This document shows, piece by piece, positions 1 through 5,176 of a stretch of 5,590 bases of DNA. The stretch's first letter is position 1. Each line of letters opens with the position of its first letter. Both the position numbers and the translations under genes were made by a program. Source of the DNA: Roseiarcus sp050013275 (GTDB lineage Bacteria > Pseudomonadota > Alphaproteobacteria > Rhizobiales > Beijerinckiaceae); contig JBEKFO010000291.1 in NCBI GenBank assembly GCA_050013275.1, forward strand, positions 1 through 5,590, in the 5' to 3' direction. The notes below the pieces were generated by a model that saw only the letters and a list, made by a program, of their open reading frames with translations, was not told the origin of the DNA and ran no database searches.

Positions 1-2
1 TG

Positions 3-296
3 ACAGGCACTACGGTTGCTTCAGACTTCAGACATTCTGAACAGCGTAAACGCGACCGACGAAGGCGTTTCGTACGATCAACTCTGTGGAAGGAAGAAAA
101 CGGCCTAATTCGAAGGAAGATAGGGAAGTTTAATATAATAATAGCGCAACAATCACGACAATTCCTCCTGAAAATCGATAATATATGCGGCAAGAAGAGA
201 TTCAATACTGCAGAGTTGGCAAAAGTCGCGCTATTTGAGTCGCTCAATAACGGCGAAATTAACGCATATTTTCACAAACGTCGGCAGCGGGACTAG
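3..296 (+). CDS. Possible 3' end of an unrecognised gene (partial, runs off left edge)
   Basis: One + strand frame stays open from the left edge to a TAG at 294-296, giving 97 codons with no stop. That is long for DNA of about 44% GC, where stops should come roughly every 18 codons. There is no in-frame ATG, so if real the gene starts upstream of the window. The translated tail is basic (an Arg-rich run near codons 15-25, and an end rich in Lys and Arg). It includes a plausible helix-forming stretch, FNTAELAKVALFESLNNGEI. I recognise no family, domain or motif. Codon use differs from the neighbouring genes: five ATA codons, two AGA and two AGG in under 100 codons. If translated, it looks like a recently acquired or accessory gene. 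It converges with the dehydrogenase gene, leaving 58 bp between the two stops. It could equally be a chance open frame in AT-richer intergenic DNA. Confidence 0.33.
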   Translation, partial: TGTTVASDFRHSEQRKRDRRRRFVRSTLWKEENGLIRRKIGKFNIIIAQQSRQFLLKIDNICGKKRFNTAELAKVALFESLNNGEINAYFHKRRQRD

Positions 297-327
297 TGTC
301 CGGAGACTAACCGCATAACGCGGGCAC
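296..327 (+). terminator. Possible terminator-like stem-loop between convergent genes
   Basis: Bases 296-302 (GTGTCCG) can pair with 321-327 (CGGGCAC) as seven pairs including one G-U wobble, read in + strand RNA. The loop is 18 nt and contains a smaller CCGC/GCGG stem (311-314 with 320-323). It begins at the last base of the TAG that closes the left-hand open frame and lies about 28 bp beyond the dehydrogenase stop. In - strand RNA the wobble becomes an A-C mismatch, so the fold favours the + direction. There is no T-run after the stem, so intrinsic termination is doubtful. Confidence 0.2.
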
Positions 328-354
328 ATAGGCGTGGCTGCTGAGAACGTCACC

Positions 355-1236
355 CTACCGCGTCGGCGCCGGACGTTCGCTGCGATAATCGTAGAACCCG
401 CGTTGCGTCTTGCGCCCCAACCAGCCCGCCTCGACATATTTGACCAGCAGCGGGCACGGCCGATACTTGGAATCGGCGAGGCCTTCGTGCAGCACCTGCA
501 TCACCGACAGGCACGTGTCGAGACCGATGAAATCGGCCAGTTGCAGCGGCCCCATCGGGTGGTTGGCGCCCAGCCGCATCGCCGTATCGATCGATTCGAC
601 CGAGCCGACGCCCTCATAGAGCGTATAGATCGCCTCGTTGATCATCGGCAGCAGAATGCGGTTGACGATGAAGGCGGGGAAATCCTCGGACATCGTCGCG
701 GTCTTGCCGAGTCGCGCGACGAAGGCCTTGGCGGCGTCGAACGTGTCGTCGGTGGTGGCGATGCCGCGGATCAACTCGACCAATTGCATGCGCGGCACCG
801 GATTCATAAAATGAATGCCGATGAAGCGCTCGGGATTGGCGGTGATCGAAGCCAGGCGCGTGATCGAAATCGACGAGGTGTTGGTGGCGACGATGGTGTT
901 CGGCTTCACGAACGAACGCAGTCCGCTGAAGATCTTGCGCTTCACCTCCTCGCTCTCGGACGCCGCTTCGACGATGAGATCGCAGTCGGCGAGCTCGTCG
1001 TAGGCCGCGGCGACGCCGATCCTTCCCAGCGCCGTATTCCGCCCGGCTTCATCGAGCTGCCCCTTGGCGATCTGGCGCGACAGGTATCCGTTGATCGTCG
1101 CCAGCGCCGCCTTGACCCGCTCTTCCGCGACGTCGTTGACGAGAACGTGCATACCGGCCTGCGCGCACACCAGCGCGATGCCGGAACCCATCTGTCCCGC
1201 GCCGATCACGCCGACTTTGTCGATCGAGAGTGCCAT
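355..1236 (-). CDS. hbd: 3-hydroxyacyl-CoA (3-hydroxybutyryl-CoA) dehydrogenase
   Basis: This cytoplasmic enzyme interconverts (S)-3-hydroxyacyl-CoA and 3-oxoacyl-CoA using NAD+ or NADP+, in beta-oxidation or butanoate metabolism. The 293-residue product matches the usual length of stand-alone members (about 280-295), with no fused enoyl-CoA hydratase domain. The N-terminal Rossmann domain carries GAGQMG (residues 12-17) and an acidic residue at the end of strand two (D35). NTSS (119-122) supplies the substrate-contacting Ser. H142 in GIHFMNPVP is the catalytic His, with E154 as its likely partner, and N192 lies in VNRIL. The C-terminal domain includes NHPMGPLQLADFIGLD (225-240) and ends with the family hallmark GWLGRKTQRGFYDY (271-284). 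A188 sits where many homologues have Gly before F-[IV]-VNR. The ATG at 1236 is chosen because the protein then starts just before the first Rossmann strand. An in-frame ATG at 1245 would add three residues, and no strong ribosome binding site separates them. It is the last gene of the etf operon, 96 bp after etfA. The family call is firm; the chain-length preference is inferred. Confidence 0.95.
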   Translation of the reverse strand: MALSIDKVGVIGAGQMGSGIALVCAQAGMHVLVNDVAEERVKAALATINGYLSRQIAKGQLDEAGRNTALGRIGVAAAYDELADCDLIVEAASESEEVKRKIFSGLRSFVKPNTIVATNTSSISITRLASITANPERFIGIHFMNPVPRMQLVELIRGIATTDDTFDAAKAFVARLGKTATMSEDFPAFIVNRILLPMINEAIYTLYEGVGSVESIDTAMRLGANHPMGPLQLADFIGLDTCLSVMQVLHEGLADSKYRPCPLLVKYVEAGWLGRKTQRGFYDYRSERPAPTR

Positions 1237-1291
1237 TCGAGTCATCCAAGAGCGCCAACGCCCGCGCCCACGCACGCGATCATAGACGAGC

Positions 1292-1325
1292 GCGGCGGCA
1301 GGTCCAGTGCGGAACCGGCCGCCGC
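1292..1325 (-). other. Intercistronic hairpin between etfA and hbd
   Basis: GCGGCGGC at 1292-1299 pairs perfectly with GCCGCCGC at 1318-1325. Inside it, GGTCC (1301-1305) can pair with GGAACC (1311-1316) with one bulged base, leaving a 5-nt loop. The structure begins 7 nt beyond the etfA stop codon on the transcribed strand. No T-run follows on that strand, so it is not a standard intrinsic terminator. It could protect the upstream etfBA message or lower hbd expression relative to etfA. The pairing is seen directly; the role is inferred. Confidence 0.4.
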
Positions 1326-1332
1326 CAAAACT

Positions 1333-2277
1333 TCACCGGCCGATCTTCGCCAGCTCCTGCGCCAGTTCGGGCAGCGCAGTGTAAAGATCCGCCACCAGGC
1401 CGTAGTCGGCGACCTGGAAGATCGGCGCCTCTTCGTCCTTGTTGATGGCGACGATGATCTTCGAGTCCTTCATGCCGGCGAGGTGCTGGATCGCGCCGGA
1501 AATGCCGACCGCGATATAGAGGTCGGGCGCCACCACCTTGCCGGTCTGGCCGACCTGCCAATCGTTCGGGGCGTAGCCGGCGTCGACCGCGGCGCGCGAG
1601 GCGCCCATCGCCGCCCCGAGCTTGTCGGCGACCGGCTCGATGTAGGTCTTGAAATTCTCCGCCTTCTGCATCGCGCGTCCGCCGGAGATGATGATCTTGG
1701 CCGAGGTCAGCTCCGGCCGGTCCGACTTGGCGAGCGCTTCGCCGACGAAGCTGGAAACGCCCGGATCGGCGGCCGCGGAGACCGGCTCGATCGGCGCCGA
1801 GCCGCCCTCGCCCGTCGCGGCGAACGAGGCGGTGCGCACGGTCGCGACGACCTTCGCGTCGGTCGCCTCGACCGTCTGGATCGCATTGCCGGCGTAGATC
1901 GGCCGCTCGAACGTCTTGGGGCCGACGACCTTGGTGATGTCGGAGACCTGCATCACGTCGAGGAGCGCCGCCGCGCGCGGCGCCACGTTCTTGGAAAACG
2001 GGCTCGAGGCGGCCAGGATCGCCTCGTAGTCGGGCGCCAGCGCGACCAGCAGCGCGGCGAGCGGCTCCGCGAGGCCATGTTCGTAGTGGGGCGCATCGGC
2101 GACGCGCACCCGCGCGACCCCGGCGAGCTTGGCCGCCTGGGCCGCCGCCGCGGCGACGTCGCGGCCGGCGACGAGGATGTCGACCGGCGCCCCGAGTTGC
2201 GCCGCCGCTGTGAGCGCGCGCGCGGTCAGGTCGCTCAAATGGCCGTTCGCGACTTCGGCGAGCAGAAGAGTCGTCAT
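1333..2277 (-). CDS. etfA: Electron transfer flavoprotein, alpha subunit
   Basis: This is the large subunit of the FAD-containing ETF heterodimer, a soluble cytoplasmic carrier that accepts electrons from acyl-CoA dehydrogenases and delivers them to membrane ETF:ubiquinone oxidoreductase. The product is 314 residues, normal for the family. The N-terminal domain (about 1-185) starts MTTLLLAEV and has the typical nucleotide-binding-like fold sequence. The C-terminal FAD domain (about 190-314) contains GGRAMQKAENF (199-209), GASR (225-228), VGQTGK (242-247), and the ETF-alpha signature from LYIAVGISG through IQHLAG to IVAIN (253-279). The conserved ending FQVADYGLVADL (287-298) is intact. The ATG at 2277 lies 2 bp after the etfB stop. 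GGGGTGA (2285-2291 on the opposite strand), inside the end of etfB and 7 nt upstream, is a good ribosome binding site, which suggests translational coupling for equal subunit synthesis. The reading frame is open far upstream in the same phase, but that extension is only an out-of-frame read of etfB. Confidence 0.97.
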   Translation of the reverse strand: MTTLLLAEVANGHLSDLTARALTAAAQLGAPVDILVAGRDVAAAAAQAAKLAGVARVRVADAPHYEHGLAEPLAALLVALAPDYEAILAASSPFSKNVAPRAAALLDVMQVSDITKVVGPKTFERPIYAGNAIQTVEATDAKVVATVRTASFAATGEGGSAPIEPVSAAADPGVSSFVGEALAKSDRPELTSAKIIISGGRAMQKAENFKTYIEPVADKLGAAMGASRAAVDAGYAPNDWQVGQTGKVVAPDLYIAVGISGAIQHLAGMKDSKIIVAINKDEEAPIFQVADYGLVADLYTALPELAQELAKIGR

Positions 2278-2279
2278 GG

Positions 2280-3029
2280 TCAGATCACCCCGGCTTCGTC
2301 GTGCAGTTTGGCGACGAGCTCCGCCACCGTCTTGACCTTCACCCCGGCCTTGCGGCCGCCCGGCTCCATGGTCTTCAACACTTTCAGGCGCGGCGCGACG
2401 TCCACGCCGAGATCGGCCGGGGTCTTTTCGTCGATCGGCTTCTTCTTGGCCTTCATGATGTTGGGCAACGAGGCGTAGCGCGGTTCGTTGAGGCGAAGGT
2501 CCGTCGTCACGATCGCCGGCAGCTTCAACGCGACGGTTTGCATGCCGCCATCGACCTCGCGCGTCACGTCGACCTTGCCGTCGCCGATTTCGACCTTGGA
2601 GGCGAAGGTTCCCTGGCCCCATCCGGTCAGCGCGGCGAGCATCTGGCCGGTCTGGTTGCAATCGTCGTCGATCGCCTGCTTGCCCATGATGACGAGACCC
2701 GGCTGCTCGGCGGCGACGATCGCCTTCAGCAGCTTGGCGACCGCCAGCGGTTCGACAATTCCATCGACTTTGACGAGAACGCCGCGATCGGCGCCCATCG
2801 CCAGCGCGGTGCGCAAGGTTTCCGCCGCCTGGGCGGGGCCGATGGAGACGACGACCACCTCGCTCGCCTTGCCCGCTTCCTTTTGGCGCAGCGCCTCCTC
2901 GACGGCGATTTCGTCGAACGGGTTCATCGACATCTTCACGTTGGCGAGCTCGACGCCCGAGCCGTCGGACTTGATGCGAATTTTTATGTTGTAGTCGACC
3001 ACCCGCTTGACGGGCACGAGAATCTTCAT
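2280..3029 (-). CDS. etfB: Electron transfer flavoprotein, beta subunit
   Basis: This is the small ETF subunit, which binds AMP and carries the loop that docks onto partner dehydrogenases. At 249 residues it has the typical length. It begins MKILVPVKRVVDYN and has the conserved MNPFDEIAVEEALR (35-48). The nucleotide-binding stretch is GKQAIDDDCNQTGQMLA (116-132), and the ETF-beta signature runs from VTREVDGG to LPAIVTT (155-176). The segment LPNIMKAKKKP (188-198) corresponds to the recognition loop of mitochondrial ETF-beta and is nearly the same as the human sequence as I recall it. That points to the ordinary (group 1) ETF that feeds the quinone pool, not a nitrogen-fixation FixBA or bifurcating type. 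It is first in the operon. The ATG at 3029 is preceded by AGGAGAGGG (3041-3049, opposite strand), about 11 nt upstream, slightly long. A longer in-frame start at 3101 would add 24 residues outside the family fold and is not supported. Confidence 0.97.
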   Translation of the reverse strand: MKILVPVKRVVDYNIKIRIKSDGSGVELANVKMSMNPFDEIAVEEALRQKEAGKASEVVVVSIGPAQAAETLRTALAMGADRGVLVKVDGIVEPLAVAKLLKAIVAAEQPGLVIMGKQAIDDDCNQTGQMLAALTGWGQGTFASKVEIGDGKVDVTREVDGGMQTVALKLPAIVTTDLRLNEPRYASLPNIMKAKKKPIDEKTPADLGVDVAPRLKVLKTMEPGGRKAGVKVKTVAELVAKLHDEAGVI

Positions 3030-3086
3030 GGTGACGAGAACCCTCTCCTGGCGTTTGGGCGTCGGCCAAAATGTCGCGGCCGCAAC

Positions 3087-3114
3087 CCCTAATCGGCGCA
3101 ATTGGTCGAGTCAA
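3087..3114 (-). promoter_or_regulatory. Weak candidate promoter for etfB-etfA-hbd
   Basis: On the - strand, TTGACT (3114 to 3109) resembles a housekeeping -35 element. It is followed after 16 bp by TTAGGG (3092 to 3087), a poor -10 match. It would place the transcript start roughly 50 bp upstream of the etfB ATG. The -35 match is good but the -10 is weak, so this is only a candidate. Confidence 0.18.
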
Positions 3115-3166
3115 CGCGCGCCGAACGACCTGCTCGCGCCGGGTTCGCGGCCCGATCGTCCGACGC

Positions 3167-3187
3167 GGCCGCACTGAAAATGCGGCC
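3167..3187. repeat. Perfect 7-bp inverted repeat with 7-nt spacer
   Basis: GGCCGCA (3167-3173) and TGCGGCC (3181-3187) flank the AT-rich spacer CTGAAAA. The symmetry and the position about 140 bp upstream of etfB fit either an operator for a dimeric regulator or an RNA hairpin in a leader. No T-run follows on either strand. The repeat is certain; any role is inferred. Confidence 0.4.
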
Positions 3188-3360
3188 TCTTCATGCTCTC
3201 TCGATATAAGGCGGCGCCGGAAAGATAGAAGCGCGCAGGCGAGGTCGGGAGCGCGAGGCGCGCAACAGCCTGGATTTCCCGGCGAATCCGGGCTCGGCGA
3301 GGCCAGCGCGCCGACCAGGCGGCGAAACGCGCCGGGAAGGCTCGGCGCGCGGCGCCGTCA

Positions 3361-3393
3361 TTGACATCGCGATCGATCTGAAACGAAGATATT
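3361..3393 (+). promoter_or_regulatory. Candidate promoter for the transporter operon
   Basis: TTGACA at 3361-3366 is a perfect match to the housekeeping -35 consensus. The following stretch becomes AT-richer, with GATATT at 3388-3393 as the best -10-like hexamer, but the spacer is then 21 bp. GAAGAT at 3385-3390 gives an 18-bp spacer with a poorer match. The palindromes ATCGCGAT (3366-3373) and GATCGATC (3371-3378) lie in the spacer and could bind a regulator. The transcript would have a leader of roughly 80 nt. Confidence 0.3.
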
Positions 3394-3466
3394 CACACGA
3401 AGGGTTTGGCGCGTCTTGCGCCAGGCGGCGCGGTTGGGCGGTCCCTCGTCCGGCGCGGGCCGCATC

Positions 3467-3474
3467 AGGGAGGG
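3467..3474 (+). promoter_or_regulatory. Ribosome binding site that fixes the binding-protein start
   Basis: AGGGAGGG lies 8 nt upstream of the ATG at 3483. A GTG at 3474 is in frame and would add three residues, but it overlaps this purine-rich site, so the ATG is the better start. Confidence 0.6.
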
Positions 3475-3482
3475 TGTGGGCG

Positions 3483-5072
3483 ATGAGCGAACTGAACGAC
3501 CTGAAGACCAAGCTGCAAAAAGGCGGCGTCTCGCGCCGCGAGTTCATCGGCCGCGCCGCTGCGCTCGGCGTCTCGACGGCGACGATATCGAGCCTGCTGG
3601 CGAGCGCCGACGCGATCGCCGCGGAGACGCCCAAGAAAGGCGGAATGCTGCGGCTAGGATTGGGCGGCGGCAGCACCACCGACAGCGTCGACATCACCTC
3701 CTACAACGATTCGGTGATGATCGACGTGTCTCACGGCCTGTTCAACGGCATCATCGAATGGGGCGAGGACGGCAAGCCGAAACCGGAGTTGGCCGAGAGT
3801 TTCGAGCCGGCCAACGGCGCCAAGGATTGGATTTTCAACCTTCGCAAGGGCATCACATTCTCCAACGGCAAGGAATTCACCGCCGACGATGCGATCTACT
3901 CGCTCAACCTGCATCGCGGCGACAGCAAATCGGGCGGCGCCACCGCGATGAAGCCGGTCACCGACGTCAAGAAGCTCGACAAATACCAGATTCAGATTTC
4001 GCTCGGCGCGCCTGACGCCGATCTGCCCTACGTCCTGACCGATTATCACATTCTGATGGTGCCCGACGGCTTCAAGGATTGGGCCAAGCCGGTCGGCACC
4101 GGCGCGTTCGAGCTGGAGAAGTTCGACCCGGGCGTGCGCATTTCGCTCAAGAAGGTTCGCGACTATTGGAAACCCGGTCGGGGCCATCTCGATGCGGCGG
4201 AAGTCACGGTCATCAACGACAGCTCCGCGCGCATCAACGCGCTGATCTCGGGCCAGATCGACGCCATCAACCGCGTCGACCACAAGGCCGTGGCGATGCT
4301 CTCCAAGTCCGCCAAGATTCAGATCGTGCGCGCGGCGGGCGGCTGGCATTCGGTGCTGGCGATGGAGATCGACAAGCCGCCCTTCGACAACCCGGACATC
4401 CGTCTGGCGCTGAAATTCGCCACCGACCGCGAGCAGATCCTCAAGGCGCTGTTCAGCGGCTACGGAACGCTCGGCAACGATCACCCGATCCCGCCCACCG
4501 ACCCCTTCTTCAACAGCGAACTGCCGCAGCGCAAGCACGATCCCGAGCGCGCCGCCTTCCATTTCAAGAAGGCGGGAATCGCCAATCCGACGATCCTGTT
4601 GCAGGCGTCCGACGCGGCCTACAACGGGGCGGTCGACGAGGGCGCGTTGTTTCAGGCGAGCTGCGCGGCGTGCGGCATCAAGGTCGACCTCAAGAAGGAG
4701 CCGGCGGACGGTTTCTGGGACAATGTCTGGCTCAAGGGCGCCTTCGTCGAGAGCTACTGGGGCGGTCGCGCCGCGGCGACGCAAATGCTTTCGGTCGCCT
4801 TCGGCGCCGGCGCGCCGTGGAACGAGACGCACTGGAAGAACGACAAGTTCGAAAGGCTGCTCGCCGACGCGCGCAGCGAGACCGACGAGGCCAAGCGCAA
4901 GCCCTATATCTGGGAAATGCAGAAGATGCTGCACGACGACGGCGGCGCGATCATTCCCGTGTTCAAGGACTGGCTCGACGCGCACAGCGACAAGGTCGGC
5001 GGCCATACGCCGCACGGCGGCTTCGATATGGACAACGGCATGATCCTGGATAAAGCCTGGATCAAGGCGTAA
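3483..5072 (+). CDS. ABC transporter substrate-binding protein, family 5 (peptide/nickel type), Tat-exported
   Basis: This periplasmic protein captures a solute, typically a peptide or another small polar molecule, and hands it to an inner-membrane ABC permease. The 529-residue product has a twin-arginine signal: SRREFIG (17-23), a hydrophobic stretch of Ala, Leu and Val, and a likely cleavage near residues 44-48 (AIAA before ETPKKGG). The mature protein shows the family 5 layout. AESFEPANG (104-112) is followed by WIFNLRKGITFSNGKEFTAD (116-135), then DAIYSLN. GTGAFELEKFDPG (205-217) is followed by the RDYW segment. MEIDKPPFDNPDIRLALKFA (294-313) leads into TDREQIL. The mature protein carries a Cys pair, C394 and C397, in SCAACGIK. 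Tat export implies that it folds before crossing the membrane. It heads an operon with the DppB-like permease 104 bp downstream. The substrate cannot be told from sequence: family 5 proteins bind peptides, nickel, opines, sugars and others. The family call is firm; the substrate is unknown. Confidence 0.95.
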   Translation: MSELNDLKTKLQKGGVSRREFIGRAAALGVSTATISSLLASADAIAAETPKKGGMLRLGLGGGSTTDSVDITSYNDSVMIDVSHGLFNGIIEWGEDGKPKPELAESFEPANGAKDWIFNLRKGITFSNGKEFTADDAIYSLNLHRGDSKSGGATAMKPVTDVKKLDKYQIQISLGAPDADLPYVLTDYHILMVPDGFKDWAKPVGTGAFELEKFDPGVRISLKKVRDYWKPGRGHLDAAEVTVINDSSARINALISGQIDAINRVDHKAVAMLSKSAKIQIVRAAGGWHSVLAMEIDKPPFDNPDIRLALKFATDREQILKALFSGYGTLGNDHPIPPTDPFFNSELPQRKHDPERAAFHFKKAGIANPTILLQASDAAYNGAVDEGALFQASCAACGIKVDLKKEPADGFWDNVWLKGAFVESYWGGRAAATQMLSVAFGAGAPWNETHWKNDKFERLLADARSETDEAKRKPYIWEMQKMLHDDGGAIIPVFKDWLDAHSDKVGGHTPHGGFDMDNGMILDKAWIKA

Positions 5073-5083
5073 CCCGCGCCGAA

Positions 5084-5107
5084 GCGCCCGCCCGCGAGGG
5101 CGGGCGC
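5084..5107 (+). other. Strong hairpin after the binding-protein gene
   Basis: GCGCCCGCCC (5084-5093) pairs perfectly over 10 bp with GGGCGGGCGC (5098-5107) around the loop GCGA, a GNRA-type tetraloop. It starts 12 bp after the TAA stop. There is no T-run, so full termination is unlikely. In ABC importer operons a hairpin here often stabilises the binding-protein message or causes partial termination, so the binding protein is made in excess of the permease. That role is inferred for this copy. Confidence 0.55.
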
Positions 5108-5111
5108 CTCA

Positions 5112-5156
5112 GCCGCCGCAGTCCCGGATTGAAGCGCGCTTGAGGCCCTCGGCGGC
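5112..5156 (+). other. Second possible stem-loop with an inner palindrome
   Basis: GCCGCCG (5112-5118) can pair with CGGCGGC (5150-5156). The 31-nt loop contains the 10-bp palindrome AAGCGCGCTT (5132-5141). It sits just upstream of the permease ribosome binding site at 5162-5168 without covering it. It may tune permease translation, or the palindrome may be a binding site. Both ideas are inference. Confidence 0.22.
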
Positions 5157-5161
5157 GGGGC

Positions 5162-5168
5162 GGGAGGA
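5162..5168 (+). promoter_or_regulatory. Ribosome binding site for the permease GTG start
   Basis: GGGAGGA lies 8 nt upstream of the GTG at 5177 and decides that start. The ATG at 5169 is in another frame, sits directly against this site, and stops after four codons. Confidence 0.7.
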
Positions 5169-5176
5169 ATGGCGTT

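Larger units (their letters stand above)
3030..3482. other. Divergent intergenic region between the etf and transporter operons
   Basis: These 453 bp separate two head-to-head operons and should hold both promoters. I see no convincing gene: open frames here are Arg-rich, lack family resemblance, and one just runs against the transporter gene. The region contains several short perfect inverted repeats: 3167-3173/3181-3187 (7 bp), 3251-3255/3259-3263 (5 bp), 3278-3282/3288-3292 (5 bp), 3344-3348/3352-3356 (5 bp), and 3407-3412/3418-3423 (6 bp). It also has a 9-bp direct repeat GGCTCGGCG at 3291-3299 and 3339-3347. Many of these could arise by chance in such GC-rich DNA. Confidence 0.6.

Noticed and set aside
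130..156. An 8-codon - strand micro-ORF (GTG start) with a strong AGGAGG 7 nt upstream
   Set aside because: The ribosome-binding-like sequence is good, but the peptide is tiny, nothing follows that it could lead, and it lies opposite the possible + strand frame. It is probably coincidental.
231..437. A 68-codon - strand frame overlapping the end of hbd
   Set aside because: It starts inside hbd in another frame, reads as Arg-rich and then AT-rich noise, and has no supporting start signal.
334..2478. A 714-codon open frame on the + strand, antisense to hbd and etfA
   Set aside because: It is a shadow of the GC-rich - strand genes, rich in Arg, Asp and Gly with low-complexity composition. The opposite strand encodes clear families over the same span.
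1333..3174. One 613-codon - strand frame suggesting a long fusion protein ending in EtfA
   Set aside because: The upstream half is an out-of-frame read through etfB. The true EtfA start at 2277 has its own ribosome binding site and correct family length.
3071..3364. A 97-codon + strand frame in the divergent intergenic region
   Set aside because: It is Arg-rich with low complexity, and has no ribosome binding site or family resemblance. Open frames of this length are common by chance at such GC content.
3654..5015. A 453-codon open frame on the - strand, antisense to the binding-protein gene
   Set aside because: It has a typical antisense-shadow composition (Arg, Val, Asp, Leu rich) and no recognisable domain, and the + strand gene is unambiguous.
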